A DNA stretch of 64,000 nucleotides from Arthrobacter sp. CJ23 (GTDB lineage: Bacteria; Actinomycetota; Actinomycetes; Actinomycetales; Micrococcaceae): positions 1,550,001-1,614,000 of the forward strand of contig NZ_CP102950.1 of assembly GCF_024741795.1 (NCBI RefSeq), written 5' to 3'. Shown in pieces: positions 18,950 through 27,544 of this stretch. A program made the position numbers and the translations under genes. The notes beneath the pieces are model-generated. The model was given only the letters and a program-made list of their open reading frames with translations. It ran no database searches and was not told the origin of the DNA. Numbering within the stretch: position 1 is the first letter of the stretch; each line of letters opens with the position of its first letter.

Positions 18950-19743
18950 CGCGCCGCCTGCCCTTCCTGGATGATGTGCAGGAACGCGCGTTCGAGGTCG
19001 TTGCTGCGGCCCCGTTCGGCGAGTTCCTCGGGGCTCAGCTGGGCCAGCAGCAGTCCGTCCCGAAGCAACAGCAATGATGAACAATGCGAGGCTTCCTCCA
19101 TGACGTGGCTGGACACCAGCAAGGTGGTGCCGGCCTCCGCCATGGCGGCGAAGCGTTCCCACAGCTCGGCCCGCAACACCGGGTCCAGTCCCACGGTGGG
19201 TTCATCCAGGACGAGCAGTTTGGGCCGCGAGACCAGCGCGCAGGCCAGCGATACGCGGCTTGACTCTCCGCCGGACAGATCCGACGTCTTCTGCCGCGCG
19301 AATTCCTTGAGCCCGACGGCGTCAATCGCCTCCGCGGTGTCGGCCGCCGTTGCGCCGTGCATGGCACCGAAATAGCGCACATTGGCTTCCACGCTCAGGT
19401 CCGGGTACACGCTGGGCGACTGGGTGACGTATCCGACGTCGTGCCTCAGGGGCCGCGAACCGGCAGGCTGCCCCAGGACGTTGATGGAGCCGCTGGTGAT
19501 CTTCTGGACTCCCACGATGCCGCGCATCAGGGTGGTCTTTCCGCTGCCGGAGGGACCTAGCAGCCCGGTGATGCGGCCGGTCCCGATACTGAAATCAAGG
19601 CCCCGCAGGATCCGGGTCCGGCCCCTCGAAATGTGCAGGGCCTCCGCCTCAACGGCGGCAGTCCCGGCCGTCCCGGCGGCGGCCCCTGCCGGTGCGCCGG
19701 CGTGGCCGCGGGGTTTCGTGTTGTCTCTTGCAAGGTGTGACAT
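18946..19743 (-). CDS. ABC transporter ATP-binding protein (exporter)
   Basis: 265 residues. Walker A is GPSGSGKTT at 63-71, the signature is LSGGESSRVSLA, and Walker B is LLVLDEPTVGLD, followed by the H-loop LLVSSHVMEEA. An Ala/Gly-rich N-terminal stretch of about 20 residues precedes the domain. The ATG at 19743 is chosen because GGAGG lies five bases upstream; longer in-frame starts would run across the operator palindrome. First gene of a three-gene operon (ATPase, permease, TetR) with a drug-exporter-like layout. Confidence 0.9.
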   Translation of the reverse strand: MSHLARDNTKPRGHAGAPAGAAAGTAGTAAVEAEALHISRGRTRILRGLDFSIGTGRITGLLGPSGSGKTTLMRGIVGVQKITSGSINVLGQPAGSRPLRHDVGYVTQSPSVYPDLSVEANVRYFGAMHGATAADTAEAIDAVGLKEFARQKTSDLSGGESSRVSLACALVSRPKLLVLDEPTVGLDPVLRAELWERFAAMAEAGTTLLVSSHVMEEASHCSSLLLLRDGLLLAQLSPEELAERGRSNDLERAFLHIIQEGQAAR

Positions 19744-19762
19744 CAGGACCTCCGACGACATC

Positions 19763-19790
19763 CGTTTATTCATCACGTGATGAATAAACG
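19763..19790. promoter_or_regulatory. Perfect 28-base palindrome, TetR operator candidate
   Basis: A mirror-perfect 28-base inverted repeat with half-site CGTTTATTCATCAC meeting its complement at the centre (CACGTG). It is strongly AT-rich compared with the surroundings. It overlaps the predicted -10 (19788-19793) and lies 19 bases upstream of the ATPase ATG, the expected place for a repressor site. The third gene of the operon encodes a TetR regulator, so autoregulation is likely. Confidence 0.75.
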
Positions 19791-19817
19791 CTAAGCCCGC
19801 CATCCACCTCCGGTCAA
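19788..19817 (-). promoter_or_regulatory. Promoter of the ABC exporter/TetR operon
   Basis: On the minus strand, -35 TTGACC (19817-19812) and -10 TAGCGT (19793-19788) with an 18-base spacer. The -10 overlaps the end of the 28-base palindrome, so repressor binding would block polymerase. Confidence 0.5.
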
Positions 19818-19853
19818 TGAGGTGTTTGCCCAAGGGCGTGTTGCGGCAAATCC

Positions 19854-19882
19854 TTGAAAACGTGTCCCGCATCACTTAGGTT
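19854..19882 (+). promoter_or_regulatory. Promoter of the 74-residue protein gene
   Basis: -35 TTGAAA (19854-19859) and -10 TAGGTT (19877-19882) with a 17-base spacer, one of the best matches to a housekeeping promoter in the window. The start would be near 19889, giving a leader of about 48 bases with GAGAGGAAA before the ATG. Confidence 0.6.
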
Positions 19883-19936
19883 CGACACTAACCGTGTCGT
19901 TGGGGTGCGGTTGGTTGCAGAGAGGAAACACACACA

Positions 19937-20161
19937 ATGGCTGTAAGCGTTGAACTTTCCAAGGCCCTGGACAAGGTATACGAAGACAAATCCCTCGAGG
20001 AAATCCTGGACGCGTCTCCGGCTGCGCTGGCGGGTGTTACGGATGCCACCGCACAGGCGTTGAAGGATGCCCTCGGCATTGACACCATCCGCGAACTGGG
20101 CAGCAACAAGTACTTCGCAATTGCAGGCGTATTGGTGGCCCTGGAGGGCAAGACCAAGTAG
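19937..20161 (+). CDS. Small helix-hairpin-helix-like protein of unknown function
   Basis: 74 residues, predicted all-helical. The segment SPAALAGVTDATAQALKDAL, followed by GIDTIRELG, resembles a helix-hairpin-helix unit (LxGV, then xALK, then GIxTIRELG), as found in small DNA-binding or DUF4332-like proteins. The gene has a strong promoter, its own leader and ribosome binding site, and codon use like its neighbours. It stands alone between the exporter operon and proS. I do not recognise a named family; nucleic-acid binding is inference from the HhH-like pattern. Confidence 0.75.
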   Translation: MAVSVELSKALDKVYEDKSLEEILDASPAALAGVTDATAQALKDALGIDTIRELGSNKYFAIAGVLVALEGKTK

Positions 20162-20412
20162 CCTTCAGGGAATCAGAGCCTGCGGCCGACCGGCCGCTGA
20201 GCCACGCCGACATTGCAGGATGACCAGCCGCCGCGCGGCCAGGGGCTTCCTACCCTGACGGCGTGGCTCTTCTGTGTCCGGGCCGGTTCTCCCGCAGCGG
20301 TGCCCTGCCAGGCCCCGTTGCCGGGCAAGGCGGGCCGGAGCGCCCGCCGCCAGCCGGTAGATTAGTAGACAGTTGTTTTTGCCAGTTCTGCCATAGAAAC
20401 GGATACGTACCC

Positions 20413-22224
20413 GTGGTCCTTCGCCTTTCCAAGCTGTTCCTGCGCACCCTGCGTGAAGATCCCGTCGACGCCGAGGTGGCCAGCCACCGGCTTCTGGTCC
20501 GCGCGGGCTACATCCGCCGCGCAGCGCCCGGCATCTACACCTGGCTTCCCCTGGGCCTGAGCGTGCTGCGCAAGGTCGAGGCCGTGGTCCGTGAGGAAAT
20601 GGACGCCATCGGTGCCCAGGAAGTCCACTTCCCGGCGCTGCTGCCGCGCGAGCCCTACGAGGCCACCAACCGCTGGACCGAATACGGCGAGGGCCTGTTC
20701 CGGCTCCAGGACCGCAAGGGCGCCGACTACCTGCTGGCCCCCACGCACGAGGAAATGTTCACCCTCCTGGTCAAGGACCTGTACTCCTCGTACAAGGACC
20801 TGCCCCTGAGCCTGTACCAGATCCAGAACAAGTACCGCGACGAAGCACGCCCCCGTGCGGGCCTCCTGCGCGGCCGCGAGTTCATCATGAAGGACTCCTA
20901 CTCCTTCGACGTGGACGACGCCGGCCTGGACGCCAGCTACGCCGCCCACCGCGCCGCCTACCTGAAGATCTTCGCCCGCCTGGGCCTGGAGGTCATTCCC
21001 GTTGCGGCCACTGCCGGCGCCATGGGCGGGTCCAAGAGCGAGGAGTTCCTGCACCCCACCGAGATCGGCGAGGACACCTTCGTGCGCTCCGCCGGCGGCT
21101 ACGCAGCCAACGTCGAAGCCGTCACCACCGTGGCACCGGCCGCGATCGACTTCAGCAACGCCCCCGCCGCCAAGGTCCTCGACACCCCGGATACCCCCAC
21201 CATCGAAACCCTGGTGGCGGCCTCCAACGAACTGCTTCCCCGCAGCGAGGCCGACGGCGGCCCCTGGACCGGCGCCGACACCCTCAAGAACGTGGTCCTC
21301 GCCGTCACCCTGCCCACCGGGGAGCGCCAGCTTGTGGTCATCGGCCTGCCGGGTGACCGTGGCGTCGACCTCAAGCGAGTGGAAGCCAACATCGGTTCCT
21401 TCCTGCCCATCGCCGGCGAGATCGGCCTGGAAGCAGCCAACGACGAGGACCTCAAGAAGCAGCCCCTCATCGTCAAGGGCTACCTTGGCCCCGGCCTGAC
21501 GCTGGACGAACCCCTGCTGGGCAGCGAAAGCGCCACCAAGCTCCTGTACCTCGTTGATCCCCGCGTTGTCAGCGGTACGGCCTGGGTCACCGGGGCCAAC
21601 GAGGCCGGAAAGCACGTGTTCGGCCTCGTGGCCAGCCGGGACTTCACCTGGGACGGCGTCATCGAATGCACCGACGTCCGCGAAGGTGACCCCGCCCCGG
21701 ACGGCTCCGGTCCGCTGGAGATCGCCCGCGGCATCGAGATGGGCCACATCTTCCAGCTTGGCCGCAAGTACGCCGCCGCGCTTGAGCTGAAAGTCCTGGA
21801 CCAGAACGGCAAGCAGGTAGTGGTCACCATGGGTTCCTACGGCGTGGGCGTCACCCGCGCCGTCGCCGCCCTGGCCGAGTCCAACCACGACGAGAGGGGA
21901 CTGGTCTGGCCCCGCGCCGTGGCACCGGCGGATGTCCACGTGGTGGCTGTAGGCAAGGGCGAAGAGATCTTCGCCGCGGCCGAGAAACTGGCCCTTGAAC
22001 TCGAGGCCGCCGGCCTGGACGTCATCTATGACGACCGCCCCAAGGTTTCCCCCGGCGTGAAGTTCGGCGATGCCGAGCTCGTCGGAGTCCCCACCATCCT
22101 GGCCGTGGGCCGCGGACTGGTGGACGGCGTCGTGGAAATCAAGGACCGCCGCAGCGGCGAGGCAGAGAACATCGCCGTGGACAAAGCCGTCGACTACGTG
22201 GTCAACGCCGTCCGCGGCCGGTGA
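20413..22224 (+). CDS. proS: Prolyl-tRNA synthetase (bacterial type)
   Basis: 603 residues, charging tRNA-Pro. Class II motifs are visible: TNRWTEYG with [18 protein letters not shown] (motif 1/2 region), [20 protein letters not shown] (motif 2), and [14 protein letters not shown] (motif 3). The insertion between motifs 2 and 3 (about residues 220-410) is the editing domain that clears Ala-tRNA-Pro. The GTG at 20413 is chosen by comparison with the known bacterial N-terminus ([12 protein letters not shown] begins six codons later), although the frame stays open upstream. The stop overlaps the TSUP gene start (GTGA). Confidence 0.96.
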   Translation: MVLRLSKLFLRTLREDPVDAEVASHRLLVRAGYIRRAAPGIYTWLPLGLSVLRKVEAVVREEMDAIGAQEVHFPALLPREPYEATNRWTEYGEGLFRLQDRKGADYLLAPTHEEMFTLLVKDLYSSYKDLPLSLYQIQNKYRDEARPRAGLLRGREFIMKDSYSFDVDDAGLDASYAAHRAAYLKIFARLGLEVIPVAATAGAMGGSKSEEFLHPTEIGEDTFVRSAGGYAANVEAVTTVAPAAIDFSNAPAAKVLDTPDTPTIETLVAASNELLPRSEADGGPWTGADTLKNVVLAVTLPTGERQLVVIGLPGDRGVDLKRVEANIGSFLPIAGEIGLEAANDEDLKKQPLIVKGYLGPGLTLDEPLLGSESATKLLYLVDPRVVSGTAWVTGANEAGKHVFGLVASRDFTWDGVIECTDVREGDPAPDGSGPLEIARGIEMGHIFQLGRKYAAALELKVLDQNGKQVVVTMGSYGVGVTRAVAALAESNHDERGLVWPRAVAPADVHVVAVGKGEEIFAAAEKLALELEAAGLDVIYDDRPKVSPGVKFGDAELVGVPTILAVGRGLVDGVVEIKDRRSGEAENIAVDKAVDYVVNAVRGR

Positions 22225-23018
22225 TTTCCGGCTTCGAATCGATCCAGCTCACCACCCTCATCCTGATTGTGGTGGCCGGCTTTGCCGCCGGCTGGGTTGA
22301 CGCCGTCGTTGGGGGCGGGGGACTGATCCAGCTCCCCGCCCTGCTGCTGGTACCCGGCATCACGCCCGTCCAGGCGCTGGCGACCAACAAGATGGGTTCC
22401 ATCTTCGGCACCACTACGAGTGCGGTGACGTACTACCGGCGCGTCGGCCCGGACCTGAAGACCGCCGTTCCTATGGCCGTGATCGCCCTCGCCGGAAGCT
22501 TCGGCGGGGCGGTCCTGGCCGCGAACCTGCCCGCGAGCGTGTTCAAGCCGATCATCGTGGTGGCCCTGGTGGCCGTCGCGCTGTTCACAGCCCTGCGCCC
22601 CAACGCCGGCGAGCTGACGGCCCTGCGGCACGACGGCCACACGCACTACATCGTGGCCTGCCTCATCGGGGCCGCGATCGGTTTCTACGACGGACTGATC
22701 GGCCCCGGCACCGGCTCCTTCCTGGTGATCGCGCTGGTCTCCGCCATGGGCTACGCCTTCCTGGAAGCCAGCGCCAAGGCCAAGATCGTCAACATGGCCA
22801 CCAACGCCGGAGCCCTCATTTTCTTCCTGCCGCACGGCTCGCTGCTGTGGGGCCTCGGACTGGTCCTGGGGCTGGCCAACATGGCCGGCGGCTACCTAGG
22901 TGCCCGCACGGCCGTGAAGCAGGGCAGCTCCTTTGTGCGGATCGTCTTCCTGATCGTGGTGGCCGCCCTCATCGTCAAGCTTGGCTACGACGTCTGGCAG
23001 GACTACTTCGGCGCCTGA
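22221..23018 (+). CDS. TSUP (TauE/SafE) family membrane transporter
   Basis: 265 residues, about eight hydrophobic segments, with the two-fold TSUP repeat: [20 protein letters not shown] in the first half and [19 protein letters not shown] in the second, plus [13 protein letters not shown] and a matching [11 protein letters not shown]. The family exports or imports sulfite, sulfoacetate or other organic anions. Coupled to proS by a GTGA overlap, which says nothing about substrate. Confidence 0.88.
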   Translation: MISGFESIQLTTLILIVVAGFAAGWVDAVVGGGGLIQLPALLLVPGITPVQALATNKMGSIFGTTTSAVTYYRRVGPDLKTAVPMAVIALAGSFGGAVLAANLPASVFKPIIVVALVAVALFTALRPNAGELTALRHDGHTHYIVACLIGAAIGFYDGLIGPGTGSFLVIALVSAMGYAFLEASAKAKIVNMATNAGALIFFLPHGSLLWGLGLVLGLANMAGGYLGARTAVKQGSSFVRIVFLIVVAALIVKLGYDVWQDYFGA

Positions 23019-23037
23019 CTTCGGCAAATACCCGCGC

Positions 23038-23829
23038 TCAGATGAAGCTTCCGCTGGGATTCGCGAGCGTCTTGAGGCCGCGTACGACGGCGTGGGGCAC
23101 CAGGGCGCTCGACGCCGGGTTCCCGGGGGAGGGCTCGTTGGTGATGCGGATGTCGAATCCGCCCAGGCTCGTGTCCACCACCACGTGGTGCGAGGTGCGG
23201 CCGGCCGCAGGGTCCGCAATCAGTACAGCCTCCACGATGTCCCAGTTCCCGGCCGCCAGCGCCAGGGCCGAAACGATGTTGGTGGACTTCGGGAACGAGC
23301 TGATCAGCTCCTCGGGGCCGCCACGCAGCAGTTCCACGGGATGTGCCGCCGCACGGAGCATGTTCCTGGTGTCCCCGTCCATCCACGGCTGGATGAGCGA
23401 TTCGGGCAGTTTTCTGGACTCGATCCTGATGCTGTGCACCGTGCCGCCCGTGGCGGCAGCCGCAATGGCATCCAGGCCGCCCAGCGCACCGCTCGTGAGG
23501 AACGTCCGGCCGGAGCCGCCGTCGAGCAGCGTTGACCGCAAGGAGGCATCGCACAGGGCGCCGATCGAGGTCACCAGGAAGTCCTTGCCGGCAGCCACCA
23601 CGGCCGGACCATATTGGCGCACGGCCGGCACCCCGGCGCATTCCACCACCACATCGGCGTCTTTCAGGGCCTCCCCCAAGCTGAAGCCCTCGGTGGCCTC
23701 GTGCGGCACCACGCAGCTCAGTTCGGCACCCGGCGCCGCACCGGTGCCGAGCAGTTCCGCGACCTTGGCGCCAATGGCTCCCGCGCCGATCAATGCAACT
23801 TTCAGGACCGCTCCGCCATTCGCCACCAT
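23038..23829 (-). CDS. Aspartate dehydrogenase (NadX-like, DUF108)
   Basis: 263 residues. N-terminal Rossmann fold VALIGAGAIG at 11-20; the C-terminal DUF108 domain has SGALGGLDAIAAA and the conserved SHHVVV with the likely catalytic His. Characterised relatives oxidise L-aspartate to iminoaspartate for NAD synthesis or in aspartate breakdown. No nadA or nadC is nearby, so the pathway is uncertain. A leaderless-type TAGAAT lies six bases before the ATG. The gene converges with the TSUP gene. Confidence 0.8.
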   Translation of the reverse strand: MVANGGAVLKVALIGAGAIGAKVAELLGTGAAPGAELSCVVPHEATEGFSLGEALKDADVVVECAGVPAVRQYGPAVVAAGKDFLVTSIGALCDASLRSTLLDGGSGRTFLTSGALGGLDAIAAAATGGTVHSIRIESRKLPESLIQPWMDGDTRNMLRAAAHPVELLRGGPEELISSFPKSTNIVSALALAAGNWDIVEAVLIADPAAGRTSHHVVVDTSLGGFDIRITNEPSPGNPASSALVPHAVVRGLKTLANPSGSFI

Positions 23830-23835
23830 GGCTCG

Positions 23836-23841
23836 ATTCTA
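23836..23841 (-). promoter_or_regulatory. Leaderless-type -10 element (TAGAAT)
   Basis: TAGAAT on the minus strand ends six bases before the ATG of the aspartate dehydrogenase gene; no ribosome binding site is present. Confidence 0.5.
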
Positions 23842-24861
23842 GACAGGCGACTGGCCGGGTTCCGGGAGCTCATGCGCCTTCGGCAGTCCGTCGAGGGTCC
23901 GCCCGGCCATGGTGCTGGCAACCCAGAGCGAACGCGCCAGATCGCCGCCGTGGCCAGGCTTGGCCGCGTACCACAGGGCGTTCTCCACTTCCCGGGCCAG
24001 GCTCCACTGCCGGGCGACCTCCGCGTCGAGTCCGGCGGCCGTGCTGAAGGCCTCGCAGCGGGCCAGCAGTGCCACTTCCGGATGGCTCCGCGGCAGTTCC
24101 GCGATGCGGTTCCAGAGCAGCGGTGCCACGGCGAATTCGGCCTCGCCGATCATGGGCTGGGGGTCGATGGCCAGGTACGCGGCCCGGTGGTCCTGCCCGC
24201 CGCCCGGCTTGGCCAGGATGTTCATGAAATGCAGATCCGTGTGGACCAGGACATCCGTGCCGGAGCGTCGCCCCACGGCGCCGCGCGTCTGGCAGACTTC
24301 CAGGGCCGCTTCGAGGAGCCAGCGCGGGAACGGCCTGCCCAGCTGCTCCCAATCGGCGGGAAGATCGTCGCTCCAGCGCTCCGCGGTGGCCGCGACATGG
24401 TCGAATTCCCGCCACTCGGGCCGCCCGTCCGGGGCGATGGACAACTGCCGGAGCAGGGGTCCCCACACCTCAGTGCATTCCTCCATCGGGACGTCCTGGA
24501 GCCAGCGGCCGGCGTCGAGCCGCTCGAGCAGCATGGAGCAGCTGGCGGCATCGGCGGCAAGCAGCCGGACGGCACCGCGGCCGTCCCAGAGGGACAGGGC
24601 ATGGCGTTCCACGAGGGCCTCGTCGTGCGGGAAGGCCACTTTCAGGGCCGCCGGGGCGCCACGCTGCAGCACCGGGAACACCAGTCCGCCGTGGCCGTTC
24701 CACGGCTCGGCGCCGGGTTCAAGGTCGACTGCCAGCTGCCACTCGTCCAGGCGGTCCTGGATGAGTCCGGGCAGGCCGGCAAGCCAGGCACGGCCTTCGG
24801 GGCTGCGGCTGTAGCGCTTCCGGAGGTCACTGGGAATGGGGACAACTGCCGGTGGGGTCAC
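23839..24861 (-). CDS. Aminoglycoside/hydroxyurea-type phosphotransferase (APH(6) family)
   Basis: 340 residues. The kinase-like signature VHTDLHFMNILA (catalytic Asp in HTDLH) is followed by YLAIDPQPMIGEAEFAVAPL with the metal-binding Asp, both typical of the APH(6)/hydroxyurea phosphotransferase family to which streptomycin 6-kinases belong. Chromosomal members in actinobacteria often have no proven drug target. GTG at 24861 is preceded by TAGGCT at leaderless spacing and by TGGAG. The 3' end reaches into the promoter of the aspartate dehydrogenase gene. Resistance to streptomycin should not be assumed. Confidence 0.82.
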   Translation of the reverse strand: MTPPAVVPIPSDLRKRYSRSPEGRAWLAGLPGLIQDRLDEWQLAVDLEPGAEPWNGHGGLVFPVLQRGAPAALKVAFPHDEALVERHALSLWDGRGAVRLLAADAASCSMLLERLDAGRWLQDVPMEECTEVWGPLLRQLSIAPDGRPEWREFDHVAATAERWSDDLPADWEQLGRPFPRWLLEAALEVCQTRGAVGRRSGTDVLVHTDLHFMNILAKPGGGQDHRAAYLAIDPQPMIGEAEFAVAPLLWNRIAELPRSHPEVALLARCEAFSTAAGLDAEVARQWSLAREVENALWYAAKPGHGGDLARSLWVASTMAGRTLDGLPKAHELPEPGQSPV

Positions 24862-24867
24862 GGCTCC

Positions 24868-24873
24868 AGCCTA
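24868..24873 (-). promoter_or_regulatory. Leaderless-type -10 element (TAGGCT)
   Basis: TAGGCT on the minus strand ends six bases before the GTG of the phosphotransferase gene. Confidence 0.45.
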
Positions 24874-24897
24874 GCCGTCGATCGGGGCCGGCAGGGA

Positions 24898-25626
24898 TCA
24901 GACGAAGCCGCTGGCGCCCAGCCAGTTGCCCACGGCGAAGGTCGCGGCCAGGGCCAGCGCGCCGCCGATGACCACCCGGACCGCGGCACGGATCCTGGAG
25001 GCGCCGCCGATCCAGGCGCCCACCGTCCCGGTGATGGCCAGCGCCACCAGCACGGCAGCGAAGGTCAGCGGCACGCGGAGGCCTTCCGGCGGCAGCAGGA
25101 TGGCCAGCATGGGCAGGGCGGCACCCAGCGTGAAGGCCACGGCGGAAGCGAAGGCCGCGTTCCAGGGGCTGACGATGTCGTCCTCCTGGATGTTCAGCTC
25201 GGCAGACAAGTGCGCGGCCAGGGCATCGTGCCGGGTCAGTTCACTGGCGACCGTTCGCGCCGTGGCGGGGCTGAGCCCCTTGGACTCGTAGATTGCCGTA
25301 AGTTCCGCGAGTTCCTCTTCGGGCTGTTGTTCGAGCTCCTGGCGTTCCTTCTCGATCAGCGATTTCTGCGTGTCGCTCTGGCTGCTGACGGAGACGTATT
25401 CGCCCAGCGCCATGGAGATTGCGCCGCCCACCAGGCCTGCGGTTCCGGCCGCCAGGATATGGGCGGTGCTGGACGTGGCGCCGGCCACGCCCACCACGAT
25501 CGCCGCCACGGACACGATGCCGTCATTCGCGCCCATGACCCCCGCCCGCAGCCAGTTCAGCCGATGGGCCAGATCGTCCCGGTGTGGTTCGTCGTCGTGC
25601 TGCCTGGCAGCTTCGGTGGTAGCCAT
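24898..25626 (-). CDS. VIT1/CCC1-family iron/manganese transporter
   Basis: 242 residues with five membrane segments. Family motifs are LRAGVMGANDGIVSVAA in the first helix and ISMALGEYVSVSSQSDT at the end of the second, with a Glu-rich cytoplasmic segment (EKERQELEQQPEEELAEL) corresponding to the metal-binding loop of VIT proteins. They move Fe2+ or Mn2+ out of the cytoplasm. The neighbouring DUF4439 protein is ferritin-like, 76 bases further upstream, so a shared link to metal handling is possible but unproven. Confidence 0.85.
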   Translation of the reverse strand: MATTEAARQHDDEPHRDDLAHRLNWLRAGVMGANDGIVSVAAIVVGVAGATSSTAHILAAGTAGLVGGAISMALGEYVSVSSQSDTQKSLIEKERQELEQQPEEELAELTAIYESKGLSPATARTVASELTRHDALAAHLSAELNIQEDDIVSPWNAAFASAVAFTLGAALPMLAILLPPEGLRVPLTFAAVLVALAITGTVGAWIGGASRIRAAVRVVIGGALALAATFAVGNWLGASGFV

Positions 25627-25702
25627 GGATCAAGCCAAGCACCGCAACGGGACCTTGGCCAGCCAAGCAAGGCTTTCCTTCGGGTGACCTGTCCGCCGGC
25701 GG

Positions 25703-26794
25703 CTACGGTCCGGAGGTGGCGGCTGCGTTGGCGGCCGGTGCGGAAGTGGCCGGTGCGGGCAGGGGAGGCAGGGCGGCGGCGTCGACCACCAGGCCGGGCA
25801 ACGCCTCCAGGGGAGTGCCCCAGGCGGTGCTGCGGCGGGCAGCCTCCAGGAGCCCGTCCAGCGCCCATTGGCGGGTGTCGCCCGTGCCGAGCGCGATCAG
25901 GTCCCCGAAGCCTGGCAGCATGCCGGCCTCCAGCATGCCCAGGGCGGCGAGGGGCTTGGTGGAGAGCTGTTCAGGCAGGCGGTAGCCGGCCTCCCGGGGT
26001 GGCACCTCCAGACAGTGCTCGTGTCCGAGCGCTTCCGCCCGATGCAGGGCGGCCTGGTGGGCCGTCAGGGCCGTCAGGGCGTTCTGGGCGGCGCCGGAGG
26101 CCGCCGGGGCCAGCCGGGTCAAGGCGACCTGGTGGACGTACACGGCCTCGTGCTCGGCGCGGATCGCGGCCGCCAGCGCGCCGGCGAGCGTCGCCGTTCC
26201 CGGGGCCGTTGGTGCCGCCGATGGCGGGCAGGCCCCCGTCGCCGTGGGGACCGCCGTCGGCGTGATCTGTGCGGGGGCAGCCGGAGCCGGAAGCCCGGCG
26301 GCGGCAGCCAGCCGGGCGGACTGCAGGATTTGAGCGGTTCCGACGGCGGCCAGCAGCCGGGCGATGCCGCCGTCGGCGTCTGCCGCATCGGCGAGGCGCT
26401 GCGCCCCGCTCGCTGACAGCGCGGCCACGACGGCCTGCGGTGTGGGCGCCGTTTCCGAAGGGTCCGCTTCCGATCGATCCGGAGCCGCGGAGCCGGCCGG
26501 CGGGGTCGCCTGGGCCGGGGACAGCAGGGCCCGCGACTGTGTTGTCAGCAATGTCACAGTGTCCGCGAGGACCGTGTCCGGCAGCGCGCTGCGGCCCGGA
26601 ACGGCGGCGGCAGTGCGTAGGCCGGTGGCCGCATCAAGCAGGGAAAAGGTGTCCGCCAAGGCGCCGGCGCGCGCGGATTCGGAGAAGGGGACGGCCGGGG
26701 GAGGCCCGGGATCACGCGGAATGAGGACCATTCCGGTGGCCAGCACGATCACCGAGAGAAGGGACGCCAAAGCGGTCCTTGCCCAGCGGGGCAT
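25703..26794 (-). CDS. DUF4439 ferritin-like domain protein, membrane-anchored
   Basis: 363 residues. One N-terminal hydrophobic helix (TALASLLSVIVLATGMVLI) anchors or exports the protein; a Pro/Ala-rich linker follows to about residue 230. The C-terminal part is helical, with AIRAEHEAVYVHQVALTRL and ALTAHQAALHRAEAL, matching the ferritin-like DUF4439 domain. Two Cys (GACPPS and HEHCLEVP) may form a disulfide. The ATG at 26794 is chosen over an upstream GTG because AAGGAA precedes it and the hydrophobic helix starts soon after. Divergent from rimP. Confidence 0.75.
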   Translation of the reverse strand: MPRWARTALASLLSVIVLATGMVLIPRDPGPPPAVPFSESARAGALADTFSLLDAATGLRTAAAVPGRSALPDTVLADTVTLLTTQSRALLSPAQATPPAGSAAPDRSEADPSETAPTPQAVVAALSASGAQRLADAADADGGIARLLAAVGTAQILQSARLAAAAGLPAPAAPAQITPTAVPTATGACPPSAAPTAPGTATLAGALAAAIRAEHEAVYVHQVALTRLAPAASGAAQNALTALTAHQAALHRAEALGHEHCLEVPPREAGYRLPEQLSTKPLAALGMLEAGMLPGFGDLIALGTGDTRQWALDGLLEAARRSTAWGTPLEALPGLVVDAAALPPLPAPATSAPAANAAATSGP

Positions 26795-26822
26795 CCTGCC
26801 GTTTTCCTTGCTCTCGTCCTTC

Positions 26823-26839
26823 ACAACAGACCATGTTGT
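26823..26839. promoter_or_regulatory. Inverted repeat between DUF4439 gene and rimP
   Basis: ACAACA-N5-TGTTGT, a 17-base interrupted palindrome in the divergent intergenic region, 29 bases upstream of the DUF4439 ATG and about 45 bases upstream of the rimP -10 (TAGGCT at 26885-26890). It could be a regulator site, but no partner is known. Confidence 0.3.
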
Positions 26840-26929
26840 CACGCAGGAGCGAAACTCCGTGCACCACGTTGCCGGGAAAATCGTTAGGCTAGTAGTCACA
26901 ACAACATCTATCGGGAGGCGGCTGGCAAC

Positions 26930-27544
26930 GTGAGCGACTCGGAAGCCACGACTTCAACAGACCGTACTGGTTCATCCTCAACGGCCCCCACCATCCACAA
27001 CCCGGAAGAGAGCCGGCTCAAGGCCCTGCTCGAACCGGCTGTCCTGGCCAACCGGCTCTACCTTGAGGACGTTGCAATCCACGTCGCAGGGTCCCACCGC
27101 ACCGTCCACGTCGTCGTGGACCTTCCGCAGGAGGAGACCGGCGGCGTCAGCCTGGACTCCATCGCGGAGATCTCCCGCGCACTGTCGGACATCCTGGACA
27201 ACGATCCCGGCGACGACGGACGCCCGTACGACCTCGAGGTGTCCTCGCCCGGCGTCGGACGGCCCCTGACTGAGCCCCGCCACTGGCACCGCGCCCTCGG
27301 CCGCATGGCCAAGGTCAACGTGCTGCAGGGTGACAACCTCACCGGCCGCATCGTGGCCGTGGACGCCGACGGCGTGACGCTGGTTCCGGAGCATGAGGTC
27401 AAGAAGGGGATGAAGCCCAAGCAGGGCGACCCCGTGAAACTTCCTTTCGACAGGATCCGCCAAGGAAAAGTCGAGATTGAATTCAGCCACCTCCACGAGG
27501 CCGGGCTGGAAGACGAGCACAACGGACCTTCTGAGGAGGCCTAA
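26930..27544 (+). CDS. rimP: Ribosome maturation factor RimP
   Basis: 204 residues, with a disordered N-terminal tail of about 25 residues. The two-domain RimP fold is shown by the N-domain [20 protein letters not shown] and [16 protein letters not shown] leading into the Sm-like C-domain. It acts late in 30S assembly. GTG at 26930 has GGGAGG upstream at a rather long spacing of 11 bases. The stop shares one base with the nusA ATG (TAATG), so the two are coupled. First gene of the rimP-nusA-ylxR-infB cluster. Confidence 0.95.
   Translation: MSDSEATTSTDRTGSSSTAPTIHNPEESRLKALLEPAVLANRLYLEDVAIHVAGSHRTVHVVVDLPQEETGGVSLDSIAEISRALSDILDNDPGDDGRPYDLEVSSPGVGRPLTEPRHWHRALGRMAKVNVLQGDNLTGRIVAVDADGVTLVPEHEVKKGMKPKQGDPVKLPFDRIRQGKVEIEFSHLHEAGLEDEHNGPSEEA

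Noticed and set aside
20362..21939. Antisense frame of about 525 codons opposite proS
   Set aside because: Low-complexity Gly/Val/Asp-rich shadow of the synthetase.
23839..24861. Calling the APH(6)-type gene a streptomycin resistance gene
   Set aside because: Only family membership is visible; chromosomal relatives commonly have other or unknown substrates.
26823..26839. Strong operator call for ACAACA-N5-TGTTGT
   Set aside because: Short interrupted palindrome with no second copy and no linked regulator; kept only as a low-confidence site.
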